DNA of 64,000 bases from Candidatus Woesearchaeota archaeon (GTDB lineage Archaea > Nanobdellota > Nanobdellia > Woesearchaeales > JABMPP01). The notes beneath the pieces were generated by a model. It did not search any database. It saw nothing but the letters and a program-made list of their open reading frames with translations, and was not told where the DNA came from. The position numbers and the translations under genes are program-made. Of the stretch, positions 34,425-43,174 are shown one piece after another (within the stretch, counting starts at the first letter, position 1; the number at the start of each line of letters is the position of its first letter). Where the stretch lies: assembly GCA_018303405.1 (NCBI GenBank), contig JAGVYD010000010.1, forward strand, positions 1-64,000, read 5' to 3'.

Positions 34425-34567
34425 ATGTATGGCTACAGGAAAAAGAGAAGGGGTTTGAGGAGGGCAGAGAATGGTTCTGCTCCAAGGACTGCCTTGCCAA
34501 GCGTAAGGAAAAGGTTGGAGGCGAGGCCATGATGCATAAATCAAGTGGCCATGGTTGCTGCCATTAA
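34425..34567 (+). pseudogene. Frameshifted remnant of a YHS/TRASH metal-binding protein
   Basis: A start MYGYRKKR in one frame resembles the MFGLSRRK start of the intact protein at 42032-42211. After a frame change near the G-run 34449-34453, the other frame reads a WFCSKDC block and ends in GHGCCH before TAA 34565-34567, matching WFCSNDC and NHSCCH of that protein. The part that would hold the first metal-binding cysteine (PICGM) is missing. The second frame has no usual start codon. A TATA-like box about 25 bases before 34425 remains. It may be a decayed copy or a sequencing error plus deletion. Confidence 0.6.
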
Positions 34568-34581
34568 AAACAGGCGTTAAA

Positions 34582-35040
34582 ATGGGCATCGAAGATAAGA
34601 GCACTACTAACCGGCTTTTTCAGGCATTGGTTTTTGCTGTTTTTTTGCTGGTTATGGTTGTTGCCATTGGCTGTGCCGTGCAGAAGCAACCAGCCATGCA
34701 AACTCAGATACCAACCCAGATATATAAGAACACTTACAAGAATATGTCTGTGTATGAATTGCATGGCCAGCTCAGGAACAAGGACTTTGTGCTGATTGAT
34801 GTGCATATTCCTGAGCAAGTACACCTTAATGGTACAGACTATGTCATACCCTACAATGAAATCATGGACAACCTTGGTAATCTACCGCAGGATAAGAATG
34901 CCAAGATTGTTTTGTACTGCAGAAGCGGAAAAATGAGTCAGGAAGCTGCTGAAAAATTGGCGGCAGCGGGCTATACAAACATATATAACGTGCTGGGCGG
35001 AATCAATGAATGGGGAAGCATGGGCTATGGGGTTGGATAA
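34582..35040 (+). CDS. Rhodanese-like domain lipoprotein
   Basis: 152 residues from ATG 34582. An N-terminal hydrophobic segment (about 11-31) ends in AIGC, a possible lipobox, so the protein is likely anchored outside the membrane. The rhodanese fold follows: FVLIDVHIPEQV, then LYCRSGKMSQEAAEKLAAAGY with the active-site cysteine and NVLGGINEWGSMGYGV. Rhodanese domains carry persulfide sulfur or bind thiophilic metals. It is the first intact gene of a plus-strand operon ending with the copper ATPase. Confidence 0.85.
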   Translation: MGIEDKSTTNRLFQALVFAVFLLVMVVAIGCAVQKQPAMQTQIPTQIYKNTYKNMSVYELHGQLRNKDFVLIDVHIPEQVHLNGTDYVIPYNEIMDNLGNLPQDKNAKIVLYCRSGKMSQEAAEKLAAAGYTNIYNVLGGINEWGSMGYGVG

Positions 35041-35621
35041 TGGTGCATGAAAATAATACATCTCAAGGTAAACCAAGCATCACTCCGATAATTTATGGAC
35101 TTTTAGGATCGATTGTCTTGTCAGCTCTTTATTTTGGGCTGATGACCTGGCTAAGCGGTTTTAAGATTGCATGGGAGCAATTCATGCAGCTGTGGCCGTG
35201 GATGAGCATCCTCATCACCGGGTTTGGCATGCAGGTGGGATTATTCACATACCTCCATCAGCAGAAGAAACTTACTGCAGATGAAAAGGCAAGCATGGCA
35301 GCTTCAGGAGGGGTGTCAACGACCTCAATGCTTGCGTGCTGCGCGCATCACCTAACCGACATCGCCCCCCTGCTCGGGATTAGCGCCCTGACATTTTTCC
35401 TTGCGAAATATCAAGTTACATTCCTTGTATTTGGTATTTTTTCAAACATCTTTGGCATTGTATTCATGCTGAAGAGCATGAGTAGATGCGGGATAAAAAC
35501 GAAGTCAGGATTCATGAAACTGCTTTTATCAATGAAACATGCATTCTGGCTTAAAGTTGTTGTATTGGCCGGAATCACTGCAACGCTTATAAGCGCAGTG
35601 ATTGCAGTTAGAGGTGTGTAA
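35040..35621 (+). CDS. Four-helix membrane protein with a CCAHH motif
   Basis: 193 residues from ATG 35040, which overlaps the preceding TAA by one base (TAATG). Four or five membrane helices are visible. Between two of them lies GVSTTSMLACCAHH, a Cys-Cys-Ala-His-His stretch that could bind copper or mercury as in MerT-like transporters. I do not recognise the family. Its place between rhodanese and the copper ATPase suggests metal transport or metal transfer in the membrane. Confidence 0.7.
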   Translation: MVHENNTSQGKPSITPIIYGLLGSIVLSALYFGLMTWLSGFKIAWEQFMQLWPWMSILITGFGMQVGLFTYLHQQKKLTADEKASMAASGGVSTTSMLACCAHHLTDIAPLLGISALTFFLAKYQVTFLVFGIFSNIFGIVFMLKSMSRCGIKTKSGFMKLLLSMKHAFWLKVVVLAGITATLISAVIAVRGV

Positions 35622-35622
35622 A

Positions 35623-36150
35623 ATGGCTGGTAAAAAAAGGAAAAGCGCCGGAAAAGGCAAGGAAGATAGCAACTTTGAGAAAGCTGTGCTCAGTGTGTTG
35701 ATTGCAGTGCTCATTATTTCTGCCGGCTTCACTTTTTATACTCTTTTTATGCCCGCTAAAAACGATAAGGCAACAAATAAAAATCCAGGGGGCAGCCAGC
35801 CAGGGCAGGCAGCCCAGCAAACAGGACTCAATGAGATAGTCACCGGGAGCACAGATGCGGGAGGGGTGGCAATCCAGCTCAGGCCTATTGGCGTTGAGAA
35901 CGGGAAACTTAGGGTTGATTTTGCAGCAAACACCCATGATGTGACATTGTCCAATTTCTATCTGTCAGATATAACCACTCTTGAGTACAATGGTATTACT
36001 TTATTGCCTGAATCTGTGCCTGTAATGTCCGGGCATCATGTGTATGGCCAGCTCATATTCAATCTTGATGCAATGCCAGGGAGTTTTACAATCAAAATAA
36101 AGGGAATACCGCTTGTGGATGAGAGGGTCTACCAGTGGAGCACAAAATGA
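35623..36150 (+). CDS. Single-pass membrane protein with exterior beta-rich domain, unknown function
   Basis: 175 residues from ATG 35623, one base after the previous stop. A basic N-terminus, a membrane helix at about 22-44, a Gly/Gln/Pro-rich linker, then a beta-rich domain of about 110 residues. There are no cysteines, so any metal binding would use His, Met or Asp (for example MSGHHVYG). The last four bases overlap the copper ATPase start. Function unknown; the operon suggests an exterior partner in copper handling. Confidence 0.7.
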   Translation: MAGKKRKSAGKGKEDSNFEKAVLSVLIAVLIISAGFTFYTLFMPAKNDKATNKNPGGSQPGQAAQQTGLNEIVTGSTDAGGVAIQLRPIGVENGKLRVDFAANTHDVTLSNFYLSDITTLEYNGITLLPESVPVMSGHHVYGQLIFNLDAMPGSFTIKIKGIPLVDERVYQWSTK

Positions 36151-38672
36151 AAAAGAAAATAATGGCCGTCAAGGGCATGCATTGCGCAAGCTGCGCCATC
36201 ACAATAGAGAGGTCACTGAAGAAGGTCGAAGGAGTGCAAAAGGCGAATGTAAATTATGCCAATGAAAAGGCATATATTGAATTTGACGAGGCAAAAACAG
36301 TAGAAAGCAAACTTGTCGATGCAGTTCGGAAAGTTGGCTATGATGTTTATGAGGATGCAAAAGTGTCTTCTGCCAATCCAAGCGGCACCGGTTCAGGAGA
36401 TGCTGCAAAAAATGAGAAAAAATCAGGGGAGAAGGCATCAGAAGAGACAGCCAGGCTTGATGTGGAAGGCATGATGTCCCAGCACTGCGCGCTGATTGTG
36501 GAAAGCAGCGTGAAAAAGCTCGAGGGAATCAAGGATATCAAGACGAATTTTGCAGCCGAAAGGGCCGAGATAAAGTTTGATCCAGGAATTGTTGGCGTGC
36601 AGGAGATAATTAAGGCCATTGACAACTCCGGCTACAAGGCAACACTGGCCGATGCTGATGAATCAGGATTGCACGCAGACCATGAAAAAGCCATGAGAGA
36701 CAAGGAAATCAGCAAATTGAAGGCAAGATTCATTGTGTCTCTTGTCTTTGGGCTTCCTCTACTCTATCTTGCAATGGCAGAAATGACTGGTCTCCCAGTT
36801 CCTGGATGGGACATGAAAATGATGGCTTTTGTCCAGCTCGGGTTTGCAACACCCATCATATTTTACTCGGGGATCAGCATTTTCACAAGCGGTGTCAAGG
36901 CAATGCTCAACCTGAATCCCAACATGGACAGCACTATTGCCTTGGGCACAGGCACTGCCTACATCTACAGCCTGCTTGTGACTTTTTTCATAGAAGGGCA
37001 GCTGTATTATGAAATCGCTGGGGTGCTTATTGTATTCATTCTGCTCGGCAGGCTGCTTGAAGCAAAGGCAAAAGGCAAGACAAGTGAGGCAATAAAGAAA
37101 TTGATAGGCCTCCAGCCGAGAACAGCGCTGGTCGAGCGGGACGGGAAGGAAATAGAGGTAAAATTCGAGGAGGTTGCAGCAGGGGACATTGTCATAGTGA
37201 AGCCAGGCCAGAAAATCCCCGTTGACGGGATGGTCCTGAGCGGCGCTTCCGCAGTTGACGAGTCAATGATCACGGGAGAGAGCATACCTGTTGAAAAAAG
37301 TGAAGGGGACAATGTTATTGGAGCAACCATAAACAAAACGGGCACTTTTAAGTTCAGGGCAACAAAAATAGGAAAGGACACTGTCCTTGCCCAGATAATC
37401 AAACTGGTCGAGGAGGCGCAGGGAAGCAAGGCGCCAATCCAGGCTCTCGCGGACAAAATTTCATATTATTTTGTTCCGACTGTTGGGGCTATTGCGATAA
37501 TTGCTTTCCTGCTCTGGTATTTTGCATTTGGCATGGGCTTCCTGTTTTCATTTGGCACATTCGTCACAGTTCTTATCATTGCGTGCCCATGCGCCCTTGG
37601 TCTTGCTACCCCTACAGCAGTCATTGCTGCAACTGGAAAAGGAGCTGAGAATGGCATTCTTATCAAGGATGCAGAAAGCCTGCAAAAATTGAGTGATATA
37701 GATGCTGTTGTTTTTGACAAGACGGGGACATTGACAAAGGGCCAGCCATCTGTCACTGATATCCTCACTTTTGGGAAATATAATGCAGACCAATTGCTGA
37801 ACCTTGCAGCAATAGCTGAAAAGAGGAGTGAGCATGCGCTGGGAGATGCGATAGTAAAACATGCTGAAGCAAAGGACGTTGTACCTTATGCACCAGACAG
37901 CTTCAAATCCATAACAGGAAAGGGTGTTGAGGCATCATTCAAGGGAAAGAAAATACTTGTTGGAAACCGCAAGCTTCTGATTGAGCATAAAATCCTGTCT
38001 GGCAAAGAAGATATGGATGGTGTGACTGAAAGCTTTGAAAAGCTCCAGGATGAAGGCAAGACTGTTGTTTTCGTGGCCGTGAACAGAAAAATTGAGGGGA
38101 TAATTGCCATTGCGGACACGCTGAAGGAAAGTTCAAAAAAGGCAGTTGAGGAATTGCTTTCAATGGGCAAAGAGGTTGTCATGATAACAGGCGACAACAG
38201 GAAGACAGCCGAGGCAATAGCAAAGCAGCTTGGCATCAGCAAATCCCTTGCAGAGGTGCTTCCTGGCGAAAAATCAGAGGAGATTAAGAAAATGCAGGCA
38301 AGCGGAAAAAAAGTGGCTTTTGTCGGGGATGGAATAAACGATGCTCCTGCATTGACTCAGGCAGATGTTGGCATTGCTGTAGGGGCAGGAACTGACATTG
38401 CCATAGAGGCAGGGAATGTCGTGCTGATGAAAAGCGACATTATGGATGTGGCCAAGGCAATGAAGCTGAGCAGCTACGCAATGAAAAAAATAAAGCAAAA
38501 TCTTTTCTGGGCATTTTTCTACAACATAGTCGGCATACCTATTGCAGCAGGGGTGCTCTATCCTTTTACAGGATTCCTGCTAAACCCTATTATTGCAGGA
38601 GCAGCCATGGCTTTCAGTTCAGTTAGTGTTGTTGGAAATTCATTGTTGATGAAAAAATATAAATTTAAATAA
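36147..38672 (+). CDS. copA: Copper-exporting P1B-type ATPase
   Basis: 841 residues from ATG 36147 (ATGA overlap with the previous stop). Two N-terminal HMA domains: the first has GMHCASC, the second GMMSQHC, where serine replaces the first metal-binding cysteine. Eight membrane helices follow, with CPC ([13 protein letters not shown]), DKTGTLTKG with the phosphorylated aspartate, a serine/histidine-proline region SEHALGDAI, and [13 protein letters not shown] marks copper(I) or silver transport. It ends the plus-strand copper operon begun at 34582, convergent with the thiol/copper operon. Confidence 0.95.
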   Translation: MKKKIMAVKGMHCASCAITIERSLKKVEGVQKANVNYANEKAYIEFDEAKTVESKLVDAVRKVGYDVYEDAKVSSANPSGTGSGDAAKNEKKSGEKASEETARLDVEGMMSQHCALIVESSVKKLEGIKDIKTNFAAERAEIKFDPGIVGVQEIIKAIDNSGYKATLADADESGLHADHEKAMRDKEISKLKARFIVSLVFGLPLLYLAMAEMTGLPVPGWDMKMMAFVQLGFATPIIFYSGISIFTSGVKAMLNLNPNMDSTIALGTGTAYIYSLLVTFFIEGQLYYEIAGVLIVFILLGRLLEAKAKGKTSEAIKKLIGLQPRTALVERDGKEIEVKFEEVAAGDIVIVKPGQKIPVDGMVLSGASAVDESMITGESIPVEKSEGDNVIGATINKTGTFKFRATKIGKDTVLAQIIKLVEEAQGSKAPIQALADKISYYFVPTVGAIAIIAFLLWYFAFGMGFLFSFGTFVTVLIIACPCALGLATPTAVIAATGKGAENGILIKDAESLQKLSDIDAVVFDKTGTLTKGQPSVTDILTFGKYNADQLLNLAAIAEKRSEHALGDAIVKHAEAKDVVPYAPDSFKSITGKGVEASFKGKKILVGNRKLLIEHKILSGKEDMDGVTESFEKLQDEGKTVVFVAVNRKIEGIIAIADTLKESSKKAVEELLSMGKEVVMITGDNRKTAEAIAKQLGISKSLAEVLPGEKSEEIKKMQASGKKVAFVGDGINDAPALTQADVGIAVGAGTDIAIEAGNVVLMKSDIMDVAKAMKLSSYAMKKIKQNLFWAFFYNIVGIPIAAGVLYPFTGFLLNPIIAGAAMAFSSVSVVGNSLLMKKYKFK

Positions 38673-38748
38673 ACTTGCAGACATTTATGCACAAAGAATC
38701 AATCACGGTCCATCCTGATTTTAAATTAGACTACATTGAAAACAGTCA

Positions 38749-38973
38749 TCATGCCAAAACTTTTTTCCTTAGCTCCTCCTTGTTTGGGGTTCCTATGAAT
38801 TCAAGCTTTCCATTAATTACGATGCCCGGAGCGGCCATTATTGGATATTTCTGAAGGATGCCTGGATTCCTGGTGACGTCAATAACTTCGTATTTTATGC
38901 CAAAATCATCCAGATATTTCTCGACCCTGAGGCAGCTGCTGCAGTTTGGCGTGACAAGTAGCTCAACTTTCAT
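38749..38973 (-). CDS. Small thioredoxin-like protein
   Basis: 74 residues from ATG 38973, four bases inside or next to the stop of the upstream CcdA-like gene. The active-site motif is TPNCSSCLRVEKYL (CxxC), then a beta strand YEVIDVTRNP and the cis-proline region APGIVINGKLEFIG. This is the size and pattern of archaeal mini-thioredoxins/glutaredoxins. As the last gene after CcdA it probably receives or passes electrons across the membrane. Confidence 0.88.
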   Translation of the reverse strand: MKVELLVTPNCSSCLRVEKYLDDFGIKYEVIDVTRNPGILQKYPIMAAPGIVINGKLEFIGTPNKEELRKKVLA

Positions 38974-38974
38974 T

Positions 38975-39856
38975 TTAGCCACCATCGCCTTTACGTTCCT
39001 TTTTCCTGAGTTTGTTGAACAATGCAAACATCAATAAAATGACAACGCCGAATAATGCAATGTAAAAAACTATCCTGGCGAAGAGGTTCTGCAAAAGGGC
39101 AATAACAAAGTCTGTTGTCTTGGACATCATTATGTTGATGGCCAATTGGCTGGAAGATGGGCTCATTGCAAGCCCGTCTGTTGCAGCATAATAAAAAATC
39201 AGGCTTGCCATGATAAAAAATATCAGGCCGGACAGAAAATCAGTTAATGTCAATGCAATCTTTTTCCCAAACAGACTGTAGGAGACCTCTTTTTTGAAAA
39301 CATTTATTTTTTCAATCATGCCTGTCTTGTCCACGAAGAATGACAGGGCAAACAAGGGAACCACCATCCCAAAAACATAAACAACAGAATAAATCCCTCC
39401 CAAAAGAGTTGAGCCCGGAAGCAGGGAAAGCGCCATTGCGCCTGCGAGAACAGGGGCGCAGCAAAGTGTTGCAAAGCCCGAGAAAATTCCCAAAAGGAAG
39501 ACAGACCATGCGCCTGTGACCTTGAGCTGGTGTTTTGTCCGGAAAGGCAGTGAAAGGTGGAAACCTGACAATATTGAAATGCCGAGCAGGAACATCAGGC
39601 CGCCGGCTGCGAGATAAAGCTGGTTGTGGTAAGCCTTAAACAGCTGGCCAAAAAAGCCCATGCCCAGTCCAATAGGCAGAAAAACAGCAAGAAGCCCAAG
39701 GAAAAAGACTGAAGTCATGAGCATGACGGTCCTTTTCTGCCTGAAAATCGAGCCAAAATATGCAGGGAGCAGCACGCCAATGCAGCAGGGCGCAAACAAT
39801 GCCGCTATTCCTGCAATAAAAGCAGTTATCAACGCTGCCAAAATTAGGATTTCCAT
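38975..39856 (-). CDS. CcdA/DsbD-type membrane electron carrier
   Basis: 293 residues with six or seven membrane helices. The opening helix has FAPCCIGVLLPAYFG, and later helix four has LCCAPVLAGAMAL: paired cysteines in the two places where CcdA/DsbD carry their redox cysteines. These proteins move reducing power from cytosolic thioredoxin to exterior thiol proteins. The gene is followed by the mini-thioredoxin and preceded by the peroxiredoxin-like lipo- or membrane-anchored protein, making a thiol-redox set. Confidence 0.88.
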   Translation of the reverse strand: MEILILAALITAFIAGIAALFAPCCIGVLLPAYFGSIFRQKRTVMLMTSVFFLGLLAVFLPIGLGMGFFGQLFKAYHNQLYLAAGGLMFLLGISILSGFHLSLPFRTKHQLKVTGAWSVFLLGIFSGFATLCCAPVLAGAMALSLLPGSTLLGGIYSVVYVFGMVVPLFALSFFVDKTGMIEKINVFKKEVSYSLFGKKIALTLTDFLSGLIFFIMASLIFYYAATDGLAMSPSSSQLAINIMMSKTTDFVIALLQNLFARIVFYIALFGVVILLMFALFNKLRKKERKGDGG

Positions 39857-39884
39857 GTTTTCGTTTTTCCCTTATGCTTTTTTA

Positions 39885-40715
39885 TCATGCCGTGATTGCA
39901 GACACTTTCTGTGCCAGGAGATTGTTGTTTATCGCCATGTTCGGGTCATCATAGGCAAATGCAACATTTCCATTTTTGTCTATCACAAAATAGGAATGGC
40001 CAGGGTAGCTTCCTTTGTGCATGGATGACTCCATATTCAATACACCATATGCTTTTGACACTGCCCTGTTTGTGTCAAAAAGGATTGTGGCAGAGCCATA
40101 TTTTGGCTGTGAAGCTATAATCCTGTCCCACTGCGACTTTGAGTCAACGACTACCGACAATGAAACAACCTCTCCATTGTTGAGCCTGCTGTCCTGTGCC
40201 AGCGCAATGATCTGGTCCCAGCATGCCGGATAGCACATTGAGCCTTCATTGAAGAAGAGAATGGCTGTCTTTCCCCTGAAATCGCTCAACTTAATGCTTG
40301 TGCCATCTCTCTTGGTTAGTGTGAAGTCGGGTGCTTGCTGTCCTACTGCACTCGCAAAAGTCAGTGGAATCAAAGCAGAATTGGAGTTGTCTTCGCTGGC
40401 ACTATTCCCGGTTAATACGCTTCCGCCATGATGGCCCGGAGGGCAATCTGCCATGCCTCTATCCATATTTGTGCCATCTGTAGCATGATGGCTGGCCATA
40501 TCATCGTTTGCGCTTAGGCTCTGGCCAGGATGCATTCTTGCCATCATCTGCTCGTAGCTTTCCTGCCCGTTGGTTTGCTGCGCATAAATTTCTTGGGTGG
40601 TCCTTCCGTCTATGCCACTGTCTTTTTTCCTTAAATTGCCCGTACTCAAAATAAAAGCTGTTCCGCTCAGAAGCAAGACAATTAAAATTGAGACTATCAT
40701 TATTTTTTTGTTCAT
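39885..40715 (-). CDS. Membrane-anchored AhpC/TSA (peroxiredoxin-like) protein with Met/His-rich linker
   Basis: 276 residues. One N-terminal membrane helix (about 5-24), then a linker rich in Met, His and Asp (MMARMHPGQ, MASHHATDG, CPPGHHGG) that looks suited to copper. The AhpC/TSA thioredoxin fold starts near VGQQAPDFTLTKRDGTSIKLSDF, with the active-site region GSMCYPACWDQI (C-x3-C). It ends with HSYFVIDKNGNVAFAY. The fold suggests an exterior thiol oxidoreductase fed by the CcdA-like protein. Confidence 0.85.
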   Translation of the reverse strand: MNKKIMIVSILIVLLLSGTAFILSTGNLRKKDSGIDGRTTQEIYAQQTNGQESYEQMMARMHPGQSLSANDDMASHHATDGTNMDRGMADCPPGHHGGSVLTGNSASEDNSNSALIPLTFASAVGQQAPDFTLTKRDGTSIKLSDFRGKTAILFFNEGSMCYPACWDQIIALAQDSRLNNGEVVSLSVVVDSKSQWDRIIASQPKYGSATILFDTNRAVSKAYGVLNMESSMHKGSYPGHSYFVIDKNGNVAFAYDDPNMAINNNLLAQKVSAITA

Positions 40716-40731
40716 TCTTTGTCACCCTCAT

Positions 40732-41004
40732 CTAATGTTTATGCCCTTCTTTGTCCTTGCCATGCCCCGACATCATGAAAATGTGTGAAAGCCCGCAAAG
40801 CGCAAAGAAAACCAGGCTAATCCATCCATTTGTTCCCCAGCCGGTATAATACCCCCCTGCCGCAATGAAGGCAATCGGAAGCAGGCATAACAGCACCATC
40901 CAGAACACGTGGCTTTTCCTTAGCCTTTGAAATAAGCGAGAGAGTCCATTGGCTTTTCCATATGAATTCGATGAGATGCCTTCAGAGCCTTCCACCACTT
41001 TCAT
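40732..41004 (-). CDS. Small two-helix membrane protein with His-rich tail
   Basis: 90 residues from ATG 41004 (GGTG upstream; GTG 41013 is an alternative). Two hydrophobic helices (about 37-57 and 62-80) and a tail SGHGKDKEGHKH, which resembles DUF2933-like small metal-resistance proteins. It is in the middle of the minus-strand thiol/copper operon, so copper binding by the tail is plausible. Confidence 0.65.
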   Translation of the reverse strand: MKVVEGSEGISSNSYGKANGLSRLFQRLRKSHVFWMVLLCLLPIAFIAAGGYYTGWGTNGWISLVFFALCGLSHIFMMSGHGKDKEGHKH

Positions 41005-41056
41005 TTTGTGCACCTTGTATTCCGGCCATAAATATCATGCATAGCATAATATTAGT

Positions 41057-41290
41057 TTAGCATCCTCCGACCATCTGCGCTCCAATTGGACTTCCCGGTG
41101 TTGAAAAACCTGAATCCTGGCCTGTGTCCTGCCCTGATGTCTGGCTTACAGAATTCCCGTATGCCGAACTGCCTCCGAAATCGGACAAGGCATCGTTGAT
41201 TCTCCATAACTGAACAGCCTGGACAACCGACACAAGCATCAATGCCCCAAAAACAGCCAACACAATGTATTTTTGCAATGGATTTTCCAT
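41057..41290 (-). CDS. Small single-pass membrane protein ending in MVGGC
   Basis: 77 residues. One membrane helix at about 8-28, then a Ser/Gln/Gly-rich exterior tail with no cysteine until the very last residue: the protein ends MVGGC. The next upstream gene, otherwise different, also ends MVGGC, so the C-terminus is a shared signal or metal/thiol site. GGAGG lies upstream of the ATG. Family unknown. Confidence 0.7.
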   Translation of the reverse strand: MENPLQKYIVLAVFGALMLVSVVQAVQLWRINDALSDFGGSSAYGNSVSQTSGQDTGQDSGFSTPGSPIGAQMVGGC

Positions 41291-41291
41291 T

Positions 41292-42029
41292 TTAACAGCC
41301 TCCTACCATGCCAGAGCCATCTGCTGCTGCCTGCAAACCTTTTTCAATGCCCCTGTATTTGTTTGAGGCAAGGTTAATGTAATTCAATTCTATGCCTTTT
41401 TCAGAAAGCGCCTTTGCCTTTGCCGTCATCGGGCCTGGAAAAAACAGTGTTTTCCATTTGCCCATCTCTTCGAGTATCTGGTCATTTGTGTATTCATTAC
41501 CATGTTCTGTGATGAGGTACTTTGCAAGGCCCCTCATAGCAAAGCTATGCGCGCAGCTGCATGCTGCCTGGCCATTCTGGAATATTACTGCCTGAGCCCC
41601 GCAGCAATATTCACAGCTGATATTCATTCCAATGTCAATATATCTTTCGAGATCATTACCTGAAAGTGTCAGGCTTCTGTCAAGCTCCCCTAGCTTTTTT
41701 ATTGTGGCGTCTGCCTTTTGCGGATTTTGTGCAGAAACATCATCAAAGCTGACGCCAAGCTCAGCGCCATAAATTGCAGGAATTCCATGTGGCATTATAT
41801 TATTTGTGTCTGAAATTGAACTACCAATTGAATTAAAAAGCAAGCTTCCCTGTGATTTAGACATCATCATGGAAAGATGGTCTTTATGCTGTATATTAGC
41901 CTGCACCAATTGGACCGTGTTTACAAGTGAGAAAATTAAGGTAATGATCATCATGTATGTCATGATTTTGCCAAGTCCAAATCCTGATTTTTTTTGTTTG
42001 TTCTCCATTTTATCCATCTTGCATATCAT
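41292..42029 (-). CDS. Membrane-anchored cysteine-motif protein ending in MVGGC
   Basis: 245 residues (ATG 42008 is an alternative start, giving MENKQ as in the downstream neighbour MENPL). One membrane helix at about 25-45. Near residues 139-175 there is ISCEYCCGA then ACSCAHSFAMRGLAKYL, a cysteine-histidine site with the order C-x2-CC ... C-x-C-x2-H that suggests a bound metal. It resembles PCYCGC-type exterior proteins, but the match is uncertain. The protein ends MVGGC, as does the next gene product. It lies 1-2 bases from both neighbours, so it is cotranscribed. Confidence 0.72.
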   Translation of the reverse strand: MICKMDKMENKQKKSGFGLGKIMTYMMIITLIFSLVNTVQLVQANIQHKDHLSMMMSKSQGSLLFNSIGSSISDTNNIMPHGIPAIYGAELGVSFDDVSAQNPQKADATIKKLGELDRSLTLSGNDLERYIDIGMNISCEYCCGAQAVIFQNGQAACSCAHSFAMRGLAKYLITEHGNEYTNDQILEEMGKWKTLFFPGPMTAKAKALSEKGIELNYINLASNKYRGIEKGLQAAADGSGMVGGC

Positions 42030-42031
42030 GA

Positions 42032-42211
42032 TTAATGACAGCAGCTGTGGTTACTGTGAGCTGTGCCATTTTTCTCAGCCCCCTTTTTCTGCTCTTCAAA
42101 TTTTTTAATGCAATCATTGGAGCAAAACCATTTGCCATGCATTTCCATGCCTGTTCCTTTTGTCTCTTTCATACCGCAAATCGGATCTTTTCTTCTCGAT
42201 AATCCAAACAT
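42032..42211 (-). CDS. YHS/TRASH-type small metal-binding protein
   Basis: 59 residues from ATG 42211, which has GAGGTG 6 bases upstream; a GTG at 42220 adds three residues. DPICGM then KWFCSNDCIKKF is the YHS/TRASH pattern (C ... F-C-x3-C) for copper or another soft metal, with a Cys/His tail (SNHSCCH). It is the first gene of the seven-gene minus-strand thiol/copper operon and is probably its metal chaperone or sensor. A decayed relative lies at 34425-34567. Confidence 0.88.
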   Translation of the reverse strand: MFGLSRRKDPICGMKETKGTGMEMHGKWFCSNDCIKKFEEQKKGAEKNGTAHSNHSCCH

Positions 42212-42306
42212 TTTTTTCACCTCAGCGGATCATGGTTATTTGCATTGCCCGAAAACCACGGCTCAAACCATGACTCTAAGCCGCCTTGCAGATTGCCCGC
42301 AAGGCA
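42212..42306 (-). promoter_or_regulatory. Structured 5' leader before the thiol/copper operon
   Basis: Read on the minus strand, the leader begins with the stem AAGGCTGCCTTGC / GCAAGGCGGCTT (42306-42294 and 42285-42274; one bulged G), loop GGGCAATCT. A second stem TCATGGTT / AACCATGA encloses a smaller CCG/CGG hairpin, with GGGCAAT repeated in the second part. A TATA-like TTAACTTAAAA (near 42325-42335) is about 26 bases before the first stem, so transcription should start at the hairpin. The ribosome site and start codon follow at 42211. A long, folded leader is unusual here, where most genes are leaderless. Confidence 0.55.
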
Positions 42307-42406
42307 GCCTTATGGTATCGGGGGTTTTAAGTTAAATGAATATTTGGTGGAGTAATGTTGTTCATCTTCCTTGCCTTCACTTTTTTTATCACCAACAAAA
42401 TCAAGT

Positions 42407-42420
42407 AAGAAAACGTCTTA
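42407..42420. promoter_or_regulatory. Shared operator-like motif, copy 1
   Basis: AAGAAAACGTCTTA lies between the divergent thiol/copper operon and the 7-helix/winged-helix pair. It matches AAGACAACGTCTTA at 43643-43656 in 13 of 14 positions; both are followed by a short A/T stretch ending AATAG. The arms AAGA(C) and GTCTT form an inverted repeat. Confidence 0.5.
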
Positions 42421-42493
42421 TTAATAGCTTATTAAGGACAAATAAGAGGCATCTTCCATAAAGCTTAAAAAGGGCATTTGGTGTTTTTTAAGC

Positions 42494-43174
42494 ATGACAA
42501 ATTTTATGATTGTGCCGCCCTGGTTTTTGGGGTATAACATAATACTTGAAGCCATATTTGCATTGGTCACGCTCATAGTCAGCAGGTATGCCTTCAAGAT
42601 TCATAGACTGACTGAGCAAAGACAGCTCAGACTTTTTGGCACTGCGTTTCTGGCCATTTCTATATCTTATTTCATACAATCATTCCTGAATCTTGCAATA
42701 CTTTCCAACCTCACAGAAAAAATATGCCACATGGTCAAGGCAGAAAATATAAATACGTTAAATTTAATTGGAATCTATACTTATGTCATTTTTTTCTCAT
42801 TCGGATTGCTTATGTTGTTTTACATGACGCTCAAAATAAAGGATATCAGGATTTTCAGTTTTTTGCTGATTGTGGTGCTTTCCGCCATATTTGTGAGCAT
42901 AAATGTCCTTTTTATGTTCTATCTCATCTCTTCAATAATCCTGCTCTCTGTCTGCCTGCATTACCTGAAAAATTACCTTGACAAAAAACAGCCAAAGACA
43001 TTGCTCGTGCTGGTAGCTTTTGTGTTCCTGCTATTTGGCAGGGTGCACTTCATCTTTGCTCTTAATCATGGCACGTACTATGTCATTGGCCACATACTTG
43101 AATTTGGCGCTTATGGGCTGATATTAATCAATTTATTGAGGGTTTTAAGTAAAAATGAGCAAAAAACGAGATAG
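42494..43174 (+). CDS. Seven-helix membrane protein, unknown function
   Basis: 226 residues with seven predicted membrane helices and short loops. CTTAAAAA centred 25 bases before the ATG gives a leaderless transcript. It overlaps the next gene, a winged-helix protein, by 20 bases. Membrane proteins of this size paired with a small winged-helix gene occur in archaea, as I recall, and could be a sensor-regulator pair, but no ligand site is recognisable. Single cysteine and histidine residues are scattered. Its place between two copper operons suggests metal or redox sensing. Confidence 0.7.
   Translation: MTNFMIVPPWFLGYNIILEAIFALVTLIVSRYAFKIHRLTEQRQLRLFGTAFLAISISYFIQSFLNLAILSNLTEKICHMVKAENINTLNLIGIYTYVIFFSFGLLMLFYMTLKIKDIRIFSFLLIVVLSAIFVSINVLFMFYLISSIILLSVCLHYLKNYLDKKQPKTLLVLVAFVFLLFGRVHFIFALNHGTYYVIGHILEFGAYGLILINLLRVLSKNEQKTR

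Noticed and set aside
34342-34530. Longer N-terminus of the PadR regulator
   Set aside because: It would run through the operator, the promoter and the opposite-strand gene remnant; the leaderless ATG at 34341 fits the family.
42241-42330. tRNA-like appearance of the paired stems before the YHS gene
   Set aside because: No T-loop (TTCRA), no anticodon arm of the right size and no acceptor pairing; the stems fit a leader better.
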